Below the pieces are notes generated by a model. It was given only the letters and a program-made list of their open reading frames with translations, was not told the origin of the DNA and made no database searches. A stretch of 33,006 nt of DNA from an uncultured Dorea sp. (GTDB lineage: Bacteria > Bacillota > Clostridia > Lachnospirales > Lachnospiraceae), in the NCBI GenBank assembly GCA_910584575.1, contig CAJUBG010000041.1, forward strand, positions 1 through 33,006. Direction: 5' to 3'. Both the position numbers and the translations under genes were made by a program. Positions 6,726 to 14,666 of the stretch are shown here, in pieces; the first letter of the stretch is position 1, and each line of letters opens with the position of its first letter.

Positions 6726-8183
6726 TTATCTCCCTTCCGTATTTTTTACATAAATTGTACTTCTTGAAGCACCTTCTTTTCTCAGCCAGCCGTTTTCAAC
6801 CATTTTAACCAGTATTTCTCTGGTCCTACGCTGTTTGATGCCAAGAAGTTTCATCGCCTGTGCCGTTGTAATGCCGGCATTTTCCGATACATACTTATAA
6901 ATTTGCTGTTCCTGTTCATTTACCGGCATTTTATCGGCGGTTTTCCGGCGGTTTACCGGCGGTTTACCGGCGGTATTGGGGTCATTGAGGTCAACAGTGC
7001 TGTCAATTTGACCTCGATAGATATTGATGCGCAAATCAACTTCGCCACCAATAAACTCCGGCTCCCGCAGTCCGGCAGCTTTTACTTTATCAATAATTCT
7101 CGGAATGCCGCTTCCCCAATGCTCGATCAGATTCATATAAGCAAACGCATGAGCAAGAGCTTCATTTCTGATTTTAGAATAGCCTTCTTTCATACGTTCC
7201 ATAGTTTGTCCCATTGGTAGCTTTCCGGGGGAAGTGATTTCCAATCGATTGTCATATACCGCAACCTGTATCGTACCATGATCCAGATAACTACGATGCA
7301 CCATGGCATTGATGATTAACTCACGAATGGCATCCGTTGGAATCTCATAAATATCCTGGCGATAAATCCCCACAATGGTAGCACCCAGATGAATATTTCG
7401 CAAAACAAACTGAAATGCTTCGTCTATCTGTTCCCAAAGCGGACCGGTATATTCTCTACGGTCAACAAATACTGCTTTCGTTGTACCTTTAAACACCCCA
7501 CATTGCGTTGCAACATGAAGTCCTCCGTTGCCAGTCAAAATAGCAAAGGCATTGGACGGATAATCTTTTCCATCCCGTTCAATCAAAACACCCCAGGAAC
7601 GTAGCTGCTGTCTGCCAACATCTTTGATGGATGCTTTCTGTTCCTCATTGTGGGCATTCTTGACTGCCTGATCCTTCATAGCTTTGCAAAGAGCATCAAT
7701 ATCTTCATCCGTGATATTTATGCCGGTACACAAAGCCTGATCGTAGTAGCGGTTGCTGCCCTCAAAGAGCAGCTCTTTTATCATATACTCATCAGCAAGA
7801 CGGGTAGTTCCGGCAACACGGACATAGACACCGCCTTCTCTGCCGAGGGCTTTGATATAATATGGACGTTGTCTGCCTTCAGAAACCTCTACCACAATAA
7901 TAGTCTTACCATCAACCGTCTGTAAAGTAATATCTGGGATAATTGCCGGTGCACAGCTGTCCGATACAGCATTGGCAATGGCATCCATTTTCTTGAATAC
8001 ATCTTCCTTGTCAAAGCCGACAACCTCTCTGGTTTTATCAGCAATTCCGAAAATAATTTTTCCTCCGGTTCCATTTGCAAAGGCAACCACAGACTTCATA
8101 TATTTGATGCTTTTCTCCGGCAGATTCTCTTTGAACTCTACATTCTTAGATTCTCCGGCAAGAATTTTTTCTATGGTCATCAT
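6726..8183 (-). CDS. AlbA_2 (Schlafen-like) / HATPase_c_4 / winged-helix protein
   Basis: Family members are annotated as ATP-binding or transcriptional regulators; the biochemical role is mostly unknown, although AlbA_2 proteins often occur in accessory and defence loci. The N-terminus (about 10-125) is the AlbA_2 domain (ESKNVEFKENLPEK, AFANGTGGKIIFGI). The middle carries a GHKL-type ATPase segment with RELIINAMVHRSYLDHG and IEHWGSGIPRI. The C-terminus (about 430-480) is a winged helix (GITTAQAMKLLGIKQRRTRE). Between ATPase and winged helix lies an 11-residue protein repeat (TAGKPPVNRRK, TADKMPVNEQE), produced by an 11-bp DNA tandem repeat. GAGG precedes two adjacent ATGs, so the start could be codon 8178-8180. 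The product is 485 aa, and a reverse-strand terminator follows. Confidence 0.85.
   Translation of the reverse strand: MMTIEKILAGESKNVEFKENLPEKSIKYMKSVVAFANGTGGKIIFGIADKTREVVGFDKEDVFKKMDAIANAVSDSCAPAIIPDITLQTVDGKTIIVVEVSEGRQRPYYIKALGREGGVYVRVAGTTRLADEYMIKELLFEGSNRYYDQALCTGINITDEDIDALCKAMKDQAVKNAHNEEQKASIKDVGRQQLRSWGVLIERDGKDYPSNAFAILTGNGGLHVATQCGVFKGTTKAVFVDRREYTGPLWEQIDEAFQFVLRNIHLGATIVGIYRQDIYEIPTDAIRELIINAMVHRSYLDHGTIQVAVYDNRLEITSPGKLPMGQTMERMKEGYSKIRNEALAHAFAYMNLIEHWGSGIPRIIDKVKAAGLREPEFIGGEVDLRINIYRGQIDSTVDLNDPNTAGKPPVNRRKTADKMPVNEQEQQIYKYVSENAGITTAQAMKLLGIKQRRTREILVKMVENGWLRKEGASRSTIYVKNTEGR
6919..6973. repeat. Five tandem copies of an 11-bp unit inside the AlbA_2 gene
   Basis: The units TTTACCGGCAT, TTTATCGGCGG, TTTTCCGGCGG, TTTACCGGCGG and TTTACCGGCGG run head to tail. 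The last two are identical. Because 11 is not a multiple of 3, the frame cycles through the copies and the protein repeat is 11 residues per three DNA units. Gain or loss of one copy would shift the frame before the winged helix. Confidence 0.95.
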
Positions 8184-8224
8184 AACACCTCGCTCTCTTT
8201 GGCAGTCCTAACCACCACATTTTT

Positions 8225-8455
8225 TCACTTAATTGATGTTGTTACAGCCGCAGTTTCTTTTGCTTGATAAACAAGCCTTTCAAGGATTCGTCTCAAATAA
8301 ACATATGAGCCAGCACCAACACCACTTGCAAAAAGACCTATTGTAGTTCCAAGTTCCTTAGAAATCACATGTTTATAAGCATCCAATTCCGGAAATGTCA
8401 TATCTGCAACAGATGGATTTGACACTTCTTCAATTTGCCAGTTTTCCATTTCCAT
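8225..8455 (-). pseudogene. Remnant of an unrecognised gene (76-codon open fragment)
   Basis: The open frame gives a protein with NWQIEEVSNPSVADMTFPEL and a hydrophobic stretch GTTIGLFASGVGAGSYVYLR. No ribosome binding site lies before the only ATG. Directly upstream on the same strand another frame reads TWWECKKTKYG, which would join smoothly to MEMENWQIEE after a one-base shift; a run of seven A lies at the join. The product also stops soon after YLRRILERLVYQAKE, where longer proteins of this style seem to continue. I therefore read it as a fragment truncated at both ends. A genuine small membrane-associated protein is possible but less likely. Confidence 0.5.
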
Positions 8456-8657
8456 ACCGTATTTTGTTTTTTTACACTCCCACCAGGTGACTGATTTGTT
8501 ATCTCTCCTTTACTTTATTTTAGCCAGAACATCCTGGGAAATTGCATAATATTTCTTATGAGTTTCCAAAATCTATGTTCCCATTTTACCCTATTTTTCT
8601 CATTATGCCTACTCCTATTTCATGTTCTCACGCAATAATGAGGTCGTAAACCACGAC
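8456..8657 (-). other. Non-coding or decayed stretch between the gene remnant and the CIRCE-like segment
   Basis: No intact gene is seen. On the reverse strand a coding-like run reads ILETHKKYYAISQDVLAKIK followed by a stop (TAA) and preceded by an in-frame TAG, which could be the end of a decayed ORF. The neighbouring remnant at 8225-8455 points the same way. Confidence 0.4.
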
Positions 8658-8680
8658 GGTGAGTGCTAATAACATGTGTT
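8658..8680 (+). repeat. Second copy of the hsp20 operator/promoter segment
   Basis: Bases 8658-8670 (GGTGAGTGCTAAT) match 6610-6622 directly. Bases 8664-8680 (TGCTAATAACATGTGTT) match the reverse complement of 6584-6600 exactly. The segment thus combines both sides of the hsp20 CIRCE region. Only one CIRCE half-site is present here. Confidence 0.8.
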
Positions 8681-8695
8681 TTTTGGATAATAATA

Positions 8696-8731
8696 AACTC
8701 CCTCCATCACATATGTGTGACCGAGGGAGTT
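8696..8731 (-). terminator. Terminator after the XRE regulator gene
   Basis: AACTCCCTC (8696-8704) pairs with GAGGGAGTT (8723-8731), and the loop contains a second small palindrome CACATATGTG. On the reverse strand TTTATTATTAT follows. On the plus strand TATTTTT follows, so it may act in both directions. Confidence 0.75.
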
Positions 8732-8954
8732 ATTTTTGGGGAAATTTGTTTCTGGTATCGCTGATACCTGCTATGTAATCTAAATTCACATCATAATATT
8801 TTGCCAGAGTGACAAGATGCTCAATCGGAATACGTACTTTTCCTTTTTCGTAGTCCGAATAGGTGGTCTGTCCAACGTGTAATATTGCTGCTACCTGTGT
8901 TTGGTTCAAATCGCTATCTTCTCTTAAATCTCGGATTCGTTGAATATAATTCAT
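8730..8954 (-). CDS. XRE-family (Cro/CI-type) transcriptional regulator
   Basis: A single helix-turn-helix domain fills the 74-residue protein: IQRIRDLREDSDLNQTQVAA, ILHVGQTTYSDYEKGKVRIP, then EHLVTLAKYYDVNLDYIAGI. The recognition helix is in VGQTTYSDYEKG. Such proteins bind short palindromes as dimers. ATG 8952-8954 with AGAGGTG upstream is preferred to GTG 8975. The gene is divergent from the small gene at 9116, and a 9-bp inverted repeat lies in the promoter region between them, so it probably controls itself and its neighbour. A terminator overlaps its stop codon. Confidence 0.9.
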   Translation of the reverse strand: MNYIQRIRDLREDSDLNQTQVAAILHVGQTTYSDYEKGKVRIPIEHLVTLAKYYDVNLDYIAGISDTRNKFPQK

Positions 8955-9001
8955 CTTCTTGCACCTCTGAATCACATTCTATATTAATTTGAGATTATAT
9001 A

Positions 9002-9030
9002 TTGAATTTTAACGTAATAACCGTTAAAAT
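9002..9030 (+). promoter_or_regulatory. Forward promoter of the small gene at 9116
   Basis: TTGAAT (9002-9007) and TAAAAT (9025-9030) are 17 bp apart. Both boxes touch the inverted repeat at 9006-9030. A reverse -10 box (TATAAT, 8994-8999) for the XRE gene lies just beside it. Confidence 0.5.
9006..9030. promoter_or_regulatory. Palindromic operator in the XRE divergon
   Basis: ATTTTAACG (9006-9014) is the exact reverse complement of CGTTAAAAT (9022-9030), with a 7-bp spacer. Its place between divergent promoters suggests an operator for the XRE protein. The binding is inferred. Confidence 0.65.
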
Positions 9031-9115
9031 GATTAAGAAGGGAATGGATTATAATGTATACTCATTTCACTAAGTTAAATAAGCATTAAAATTTATAAAA
9101 ATAATGGAGAAGGCT

Positions 9116-9418
9116 ATGGATGATAAAACGTTCCAGGATTTAGTAAAAGATGCATTAGAATTATTGAAAAGGAAAACGATTCTTGAGCTAACAGAACATG
9201 ATATCAGTTATCAAGAGTCGGCTAAAAGACATAGTAAGGCAGAAAAACGGTATGTGGAAAATAAACATCTCTTTACTACAGAGCAGAAAGAGATTGTTGA
9301 CGAGATCCTTGATGCTACTGAGGAAAGCAATACAGATATGAATGATATTCTATACATTGCAGGGCTAAAGGATATGCTTCATTTACTGGCTTCTTACAAC
9401 TTGATAAACCTTCATTGA
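9116..9418 (+). CDS. Hypothetical helical protein divergent from XRE regulator
   Basis: I do not recognise the family. The 100-residue product is highly charged and mostly helical, with no signal peptide or membrane segment. The first half is Lys/Glu-rich (FQDLVKDALELLKRKTILEL), the middle has YQESAKRHSKAEKRY, and the end is leucine-rich (IAGLKDMLHLLASYNLINLH). ATG 9116 has GGAG 6 nt upstream; an earlier ATG at 9104 lacks a site. It is transcribed away from the XRE gene across a shared palindrome. This arrangement resembles a regulator with its target, or a toxin-antitoxin or phage-type pair, but nothing in the sequence proves a function. Confidence 0.7.
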   Translation: MDDKTFQDLVKDALELLKRKTILELTEHDISYQESAKRHSKAEKRYVENKHLFTTEQKEIVDEILDATEESNTDMNDILYIAGLKDMLHLLASYNLINLH

Positions 9419-9455
9419 TTTGTTTGTAGAACTGAATAATTATTGATAGACTAAA

Positions 9456-9483
9456 AGGGCAGCCGTGCGGCCATGGCTGCCCT
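9456..9483 (-). terminator. Terminator of the ABC/two-component operon
   Basis: AGGGCAGCC (9456-9464) pairs with GGCTGCCCT (9475-9483) over a 10-nt loop. On the reverse strand TTTTAG follows the stem, 12 bp after the permease stop. Confidence 0.7.
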
Positions 9484-9494
9484 AAACTTGCAGT

Positions 9495-12185
9495 TCACCT
9501 CTGAGCAATCTCCTCAATAATATTCCCGTCCAAGACTTCATTTCCCGCCCACAGCATCGCCGCAATACAAATCACAATATTCAACAGAATCATGCCCGCC
9601 ATCGGCAGAAGCGGCAGATTTCCATTGGCGTGCAGGAATAAAAATACATGCTGCAATGCATAATATAACACTTTATGCACCATCCCATACAGAACCGCCA
9701 TAAAGAAGCCGGAACAAACCCCGTAGCACAGCCCTTCCTTTACCAGAAGCTTACGAAATCCCACATCCGTGATTCCCATTGCCCGAAGAATTCCAAACTC
9801 ATGCTTCCTCGCCGTCACAAGGTACTGCATACTATTTAGAATATGAAAAACACTAATCAGAAGCAGGATAACGGCAATCCCATAGAAGAAAAACATTTTC
9901 TGGCGAAGGTAGTTCTCCTGCTGTTCAATCAACAAGGTATAATCCTTAACCAGACAGTTGGGAATCCCATCCACAACAGCTCTAATCTCGTCGGCAGCTT
10001 TGTCATGCTCTATCCCTTCTGCCAGCGAAATCCCGATACTGTCATACCCTTCAATCCCGAAATCCTCCGCCATCTGCTGATTTGTCATGATAATACCCAT
10101 GGTACTGTTGTGTGAATCTCCTATATAATTGTCATTTTTTCCCAATGACCTGCTTACAATAGCGGAAACCCTGAATTCCTTTTCCTGATACCAGTCTTCT
10201 GGGCCTTCAAACCGCAATGCTTCTTCCGAAAGGCCAGTATCTTTTAAAACCTTCAGACGGATTACGTCCCCAGGGGCGATCGTAATCCCGTCATAGTTGC
10301 CCTGCCCGTCCATGATGGTTTTTAAGATAACCGTATCCTCCCTGAGCATGGACTGAGGGTCAATGTCTCCCTCAAGAAGATAGGAGGAAAGCTCTTGAAG
10401 CATCCGGTCTGAGTAACCGTAAACATTTACCTTCAAGCGGTAATCCGTTTCACTCTGCCTGGTTATGGTTCCGTTGTACCGTTCCATAATAGCAGCATCC
10501 GGTTCAAACCCCTCCTCACCGGCGGTTTCCGGATAGAACTTGGGCCACTGAAAAATCCCGTTTTCCAGAGGAAGCTCTCCAAGGGTATATCGAACCGGCG
10601 ACGTGAAGGCAACGCCGTCTAAAGCGTTCAGGGCGTTTGCGGCATGAGGGGAAATCACGTCCGACAGTCGGTGGGAGTCCTCATATACCTGGATATCTGA
10701 GGCAAGCCCGTCGTCGGCTTTGAATGTGAGAGCGTTGTGGATTCGGGCGTTTTGGATTACATAGGTAGTGCCAAGGAACAGAATCGCGCCAAGGGAAAGG
10801 GACACAATGATACCAAGAAACGTCCCTTTTCGTTCAAATAAGAACTTTCGGCTCAAGATTCCAATCATATTGCCGTGTCTCAAACTGTAAATTCTGCGGC
10901 TTCGTTTTCCTGCATGGATATTCTGGGACTGCATTTGCGCCCAGGTATATTTACGCATCCGTCTGACGAGAAGGAGGCTTACGAACAGCATCAGAAGCAT
11001 CAGAAACAGCGCGCTGCCTATGATGACCCCAAAAGAAATGTGAAAGCTGCCGGAATGGACTTCAATCTGCGACGCCACATCTCTGATATCTGCGGTATGT
11101 GTGCCGTTCTTTGTCATGCCGATATTCTGATTTACGAAAATATCGCCCATGCGGGAATAAAAGGCATTTGCCGCCAGATTCCCCATTGCCGCGCCGAGAG
11201 GATATCCTGCAAGCAGAATCATGTACAGCTCTGACAGGAGAAGCCCGAAGGTGGTGCGTTCGTCCATGCCAAGCGTCTGGAGGGTGCTGTACTGTGACGT
11301 GCGTTTCCGAAGCGACACCTGGAACAGGCTGAATATGACGAAAGCGGTAAATATGCCAAGCGCCGCCAGAATCAGTTTTTCCGTCAGATTGTGACTTTGG
11401 TTCAAGGTTCCCCAGAAATAGGCAAGCTTCCCCTCCGGAAGCGACAGCGCAGTCTTAAGGATGCTAAGGACGGAAGGGGAAGTATCTCCGCCCACATAAG
11501 CAGTCAGCGCGCTGACCCGTTCTATTTTGTGGATATCAAAATGAAAATACCTGGAAAATGCCGTTGCCTGGGAGAGTACGTTGCCATTCTCCGTGAATTT
11601 AACATAGAGAAAGGAATGATTTTCGGAAAGGTCTGTGTCTGAGCTTACGAAAACCTTCATATCCGTACTTGTTTCATCCCACTGGTCTGAGAGGATTCCG
11701 CACAGCGTATAGGTTTCTCCATCCAGGACGATTGTATTTCCGATTGCCTTTTCAACGCCAAGATTGCGGATGGTGCGCTCGGAGAGAGCAGCCTCGCCTG
11801 GGTTCTGAGGGTATGCGCCTTTTAGGAGGCTTCTGTGGAACATTTCCATATAACCAGTGTCGGCGCAGACAAATGTGAGAGGGTAAGGAGTTTCAACTTC
11901 TTTTTTGACCGTAAGGATTCCTGCCTTGTCAACCGTAAAATGATTTGTGTGCAAGGAATCCTGCAATTTGTCAAAATCACCTTCATTCATGTCAAATTTA
12001 TAATGAGCGTCCCCGTAAATCGTGCGAATCCGTTCAATATCGGCAATCCTCCCGCTGTTTAGCAATGAGCCTACGCCTGTCATCAGCGCAACGGACATTA
12101 TGGTCCCCAATAGCAGAGTTAAGGTCTGTTTTCTGTAATATTTCAGGTAGGAGAATGCAAGCTTCATCGTCTTAATCAAGGCCAT
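9495..12185 (-). CDS. FtsX-like ABC transporter permease (large, two FtsX domains)
   Basis: This membrane component of an ABC exporter/mechanotransmitter is about 896 aa. An N-terminal membrane segment (LTLLLGTIMSVALMTGVGSL) precedes a large extracellular region like MacB_PCD. FtsX membrane helices follow in the middle (LILAALGIFTAFVIFSLFQV and neighbours). A second N-terminal-type segment (GIIVSLSLGAILFLGTTYVI), a second extracellular region and C-terminal helices (FFFYGIAVILLLISVFHILN and after) complete it. REF: MacB/BceB-type permeases. The gene overlaps or abuts the ATPase stop (12172); ATG 12185 and ATG 12167 are both possible, with a near Shine-Dalgarno (AAGGCGG) before the first. With the adjacent two-component genes it probably serves envelope stress or peptide-antibiotic resistance; the substrate is unknown. 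Confidence 0.92.
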   Translation of the reverse strand: MALIKTMKLAFSYLKYYRKQTLTLLLGTIMSVALMTGVGSLLNSGRIADIERIRTIYGDAHYKFDMNEGDFDKLQDSLHTNHFTVDKAGILTVKKEVETPYPLTFVCADTGYMEMFHRSLLKGAYPQNPGEAALSERTIRNLGVEKAIGNTIVLDGETYTLCGILSDQWDETSTDMKVFVSSDTDLSENHSFLYVKFTENGNVLSQATAFSRYFHFDIHKIERVSALTAYVGGDTSPSVLSILKTALSLPEGKLAYFWGTLNQSHNLTEKLILAALGIFTAFVIFSLFQVSLRKRTSQYSTLQTLGMDERTTFGLLLSELYMILLAGYPLGAAMGNLAANAFYSRMGDIFVNQNIGMTKNGTHTADIRDVASQIEVHSGSFHISFGVIIGSALFLMLLMLFVSLLLVRRMRKYTWAQMQSQNIHAGKRSRRIYSLRHGNMIGILSRKFLFERKGTFLGIIVSLSLGAILFLGTTYVIQNARIHNALTFKADDGLASDIQVYEDSHRLSDVISPHAANALNALDGVAFTSPVRYTLGELPLENGIFQWPKFYPETAGEEGFEPDAAIMERYNGTITRQSETDYRLKVNVYGYSDRMLQELSSYLLEGDIDPQSMLREDTVILKTIMDGQGNYDGITIAPGDVIRLKVLKDTGLSEEALRFEGPEDWYQEKEFRVSAIVSRSLGKNDNYIGDSHNSTMGIIMTNQQMAEDFGIEGYDSIGISLAEGIEHDKAADEIRAVVDGIPNCLVKDYTLLIEQQENYLRQKMFFFYGIAVILLLISVFHILNSMQYLVTARKHEFGILRAMGITDVGFRKLLVKEGLCYGVCSGFFMAVLYGMVHKVLYYALQHVFLFLHANGNLPLLPMAGMILLNIVICIAAMLWAGNEVLDGNIIEEIAQR

Positions 12186-12861
12186 CACCGCCTTTTTCAA
12201 GAAGCTGCCCGTCTTCGATGGAAATGCTTCTGTCACAGGACTGTGCAATCAATTCATTGTGTGTGACCATGAGGATTGTCTGGTGGAATTTCTGTACGCT
12301 CATGCGCAGAAGTCCCATGACCTCTGCCGTTGTGCGGGAGTCCAGGTTGCCGGTGGGCTCGTCTGCAAGGAGTAAGGCAGGTTTGTTTGCCAGGGCCCTG
12401 GCCAGAGCCACCCGCTGCTGCTGCCCGCCGGACAGCTCGGAGGGGTATTTCCTCCGTTTGTCCCAGAGCCCCAGTTCTTTTAACAATTCCTGGATAAATG
12501 GGTGGTCTACATGGCGTCCTTTGTCGAAGGTGACGGGCAGGGCAACGTTGTCGTAGACGTTTAAGACAGGCATCAGGCTGTAATTCTGGAATACAAAGCC
12601 AATGTTGCGCCGCCGGAAGATGGTCAATTCTTTTCTGGTAAGAGAGGCGATATCATGTTTTCGGATTCTGATTGAGCCTTTCGTCGGCGTGTCAAGCCCT
12701 CCGATTAAGTTCATCAGGGTACTTTTGCCGGAACCGGATGTTCCCACCACGGCGATAAATTCTCCCTGGCTTACGGTAAAACTGACGCCTTTCAGGGCGT
12801 AGACCTGATTTTCGCCGGTTCCATAAACCTTCTCAAGCTGTGATACTTCTAAAATGTTCAT
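12172..12861 (-). CDS. ABC transporter ATP-binding protein (MacB/BceA/LolD type)
   Basis: This cytoplasmic ATPase energizes the neighbouring permease. Walker A GTSGSGKST is at residues 40-48, the Q-loop is FVFQNYSLMP, the signature is LSGGQQQRVALARAL, Walker B is LLLADEPTGNLDS and the switch His is in MVTHN. Length (229 aa) and sequence style fit the MacB/BceA/LolD subgroup that pairs with FtsX permeases. AAAGGAG sits 6 nt before the ATG. An 83-bp gap separates it from the upstream sensor kinase gene. No terminator is visible there, so a regulated internal promoter or simple read-through are both possible. The end overlaps or adjoins the permease start. Confidence 0.95.
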   Translation of the reverse strand: MNILEVSQLEKVYGTGENQVYALKGVSFTVSQGEFIAVVGTSGSGKSTLMNLIGGLDTPTKGSIRIRKHDIASLTRKELTIFRRRNIGFVFQNYSLMPVLNVYDNVALPVTFDKGRHVDHPFIQELLKELGLWDKRRKYPSELSGGQQQRVALARALANKPALLLADEPTGNLDSRTTAEVMGLLRMSVQKFHQTILMVTHNELIAQSCDRSISIEDGQLLEKGGDGLD

Positions 12862-12944
12862 AGATAACTCCTTTCTGGAATGTAGGGTTCTTATGAAGTC
12901 AATTTTATAAGCATAAGATTACAGCCATACTACAAAAAGACACT

Positions 12945-13880
12945 TCAATTCTTACGGTTTTGTAAGAACACGGTAAAACAGCTTCCTTTTCCGAGCTGTG
13001 ACTCAACTGTCAGATAGCCGTACTCCTTTTCGAGAATCATTTTCGACAGATACAGTCCGATTCCAGAGCCTTCTATATTTTCCACCTGTTTACTCCGGTA
13101 AAAACGGCGGAAAATAGCCTGATATTCGGAAGAAGCAATGCCGATTCCGTTGTCAGAGAAGGAAATCTGCGTATACATTTCAAGAGATTGCATCGTAATA
13201 CGGATTCTGCCGCCAGTATCCGTGTATTTGACTGCATTTTCCAGAAGATTGGCAAAGACCTCGGCAGTCCATTTACGGTTGTGCAGAAGTATGGGATTTT
13301 TGCCGCCGTCCAGTTCAATCTGAATCTGTTTTTCCTGTGCCTGAGCATAAACCGTATTGAGAGCATCCATGAGGGTTTCGTGGATGGGGAGGGGTTCGAT
13401 TTCAAAATCAATGGCGTTCTGCTCTAGCCTTGCCATCTTAAATAAGGACTTAAGAATCCAGTCAATTTTAATGGACTGGGTATGCATTTTCTCAAGAAAA
13501 TGTGACTGTTGCCAGGAAGTCACTCCTGGGTCATTTAACAGTTCCTCGTACATGATAACATTGGCTAAAGGTGTCTTTAGCTGATGGGACATGTTGGAGA
13601 TGAGTTGCTTCACCTGTTCTTTTTCCTGCTCTGCCTGCTCGATTTCCAGTAACAGGTGTTCCTGGATTCGCTTGGCCTTTCCTGCCAGGGCGGATAGCTT
13701 TCCTTCTTCTAAATCCGAGTGCAGGATGGGTTCTCTTGTCAGGACGGCGTCTAGCATCCGGTCAATTTCTCGGTAAAGCCGCCGGTTTTGGAGGATGAGA
13801 TAACCGGCCCATATGGTCAGCAGCAAGGATAGAGATAGTAATAAGGCGGGCAGCCATATTTGGAATGTTTTCATATTCAT
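12945..13880 (-). CDS. Sensor histidine kinase with minimal membrane anchor
   Basis: A single clear membrane helix (about 9-31) at the N-terminus is followed by a charged, coiled-coil-like linker, the HisKA box (SNMSHQLKTPLANV, His99) and the HATPase domain with N box NLLENAVKYT, G1 DNGIGI and G2 GSGIGLYLSK. There is essentially no extracellular sensor domain. Kinases of BceS type that take their signal from an ABC permease also lack one, though they usually have two helices; this supports functional coupling to the ABC genes downstream, as inference. The ATG overlaps the TGA of the response regulator gene (ATGA), so the two are translationally coupled. Length is 311 aa. Confidence 0.93.
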   Translation of the reverse strand: MNMKTFQIWLPALLLSLSLLLTIWAGYLILQNRRLYREIDRMLDAVLTREPILHSDLEEGKLSALAGKAKRIQEHLLLEIEQAEQEKEQVKQLISNMSHQLKTPLANVIMYEELLNDPGVTSWQQSHFLEKMHTQSIKIDWILKSLFKMARLEQNAIDFEIEPLPIHETLMDALNTVYAQAQEKQIQIELDGGKNPILLHNRKWTAEVFANLLENAVKYTDTGGRIRITMQSLEMYTQISFSDNGIGIASSEYQAIFRRFYRSKQVENIEGSGIGLYLSKMILEKEYGYLTVESQLGKGSCFTVFLQNRKN

Positions 13881-14548
13881 TCTTCTTTCCAGAGGTAGCC
13901 TAACCCATAGACGGTCTTAAGAAACCGAGGATTAGAGGCGTCATCTTCGATTTTGGTCCGCAGGCGGCGGATATTGACAGATACAGTATTATCATCCACA
14001 AATTTACCGCCGCTGTCCCAGATGTGGTTTAGAATCTGGTCTTTGGACAGCACGCGGTTTTTGTTCTCCATCAGGTACAGAAGCAGGCGGTATTCGGTCT
14101 GGCTGCATATGATTTCGGTTGCTCCCCGCATTACGGTGCATGCGCTCTTATCTATGGAGATGCCGTTGGAAATGAGGAGGTGCGGCTGCTCTTTATGTTG
14201 CAGGAGTTTTTTGATTCTTGCCTTTAGCACAGCCAGGGAGAAGGGCTTGCGCATGTAATCGTCTACCCCAAGCTCAAGGGCTTTTACTTCATCCATTTCT
14301 GTGTCCCTTGCAGTCAGCATGAGGATTGGAAGCCTGCTGAATGTATGGATTTGTGAGCAGAGGTCGAAGCCGTTGCCGTCGGGCAGGTTACAGTCCAGAA
14401 GAACCAGGTCGAAGGGCTCTGTTTTTAGTAAAAATAGTCCCTCCCTGCATGTGGAGGCGCAGGTGGTTACATAGCCGTCAAGCTGAAGGGAGAAGGAAAG
14501 TCCTTCCAGAAGGTCGTGGTCGTCTTCTATCATTAATATTTTCTTCAT
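13877..14548 (-). CDS. OmpR/PhoB-family response regulator
   Basis: The receiver domain (1-about 115) has the acidic pair EDD (8-10), phospho-acceptor Asp52 in LVLLDCNLPDGNG, Thr79 and Lys101 (MRKPF). The winged-helix DNA-binding domain (about 125-223) ends with FVDDNTVSVNIRRLRTKIED and TVYGLGYLW. It is phosphorylated by the overlapping kinase gene product and probably activates the ABC genes downstream. The reverse-strand ribosome binding site is AAAGGA, and an extended -10 promoter (TGCTATAAT) lies upstream. Length (223 aa) is typical. Confidence 0.95.
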   Translation of the reverse strand: MKKILMIEDDHDLLEGLSFSLQLDGYVTTCASTCREGLFLLKTEPFDLVLLDCNLPDGNGFDLCSQIHTFSRLPILMLTARDTEMDEVKALELGVDDYMRKPFSLAVLKARIKKLLQHKEQPHLLISNGISIDKSACTVMRGATEIICSQTEYRLLLYLMENKNRVLSKDQILNHIWDSGGKFVDDNTVSVNIRRLRTKIEDDASNPRFLKTVYGLGYLWKEE

Positions 14549-14593
14549 GGGGAAAATCCTTTCTTAAAATAGGTTCCTGTATCTTATGAAAGA

Positions 14594-14602
14594 ATTATAG
14601 CA
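14594..14602 (-). promoter_or_regulatory. Extended -10 promoter of the regulator/kinase/ABC operon
   Basis: The reverse strand reads TGCTATAAT, a perfect -10 with the TGn extension, about 50 bp before the response regulator ATG. No good -35 is seen. Confidence 0.5.
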
Positions 14603-14666
14603 TAAAATATTTTGGGGATGAGAATTTTTTTCACGCGTTGAAAATGCGTCTGGTTTGTGCTAGAAT

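Noticed and set aside
6919..6973. Short repeats considered as a CRISPR array
   Set aside because: The 11-bp units are contiguous with no spacers, and no cas genes are present.
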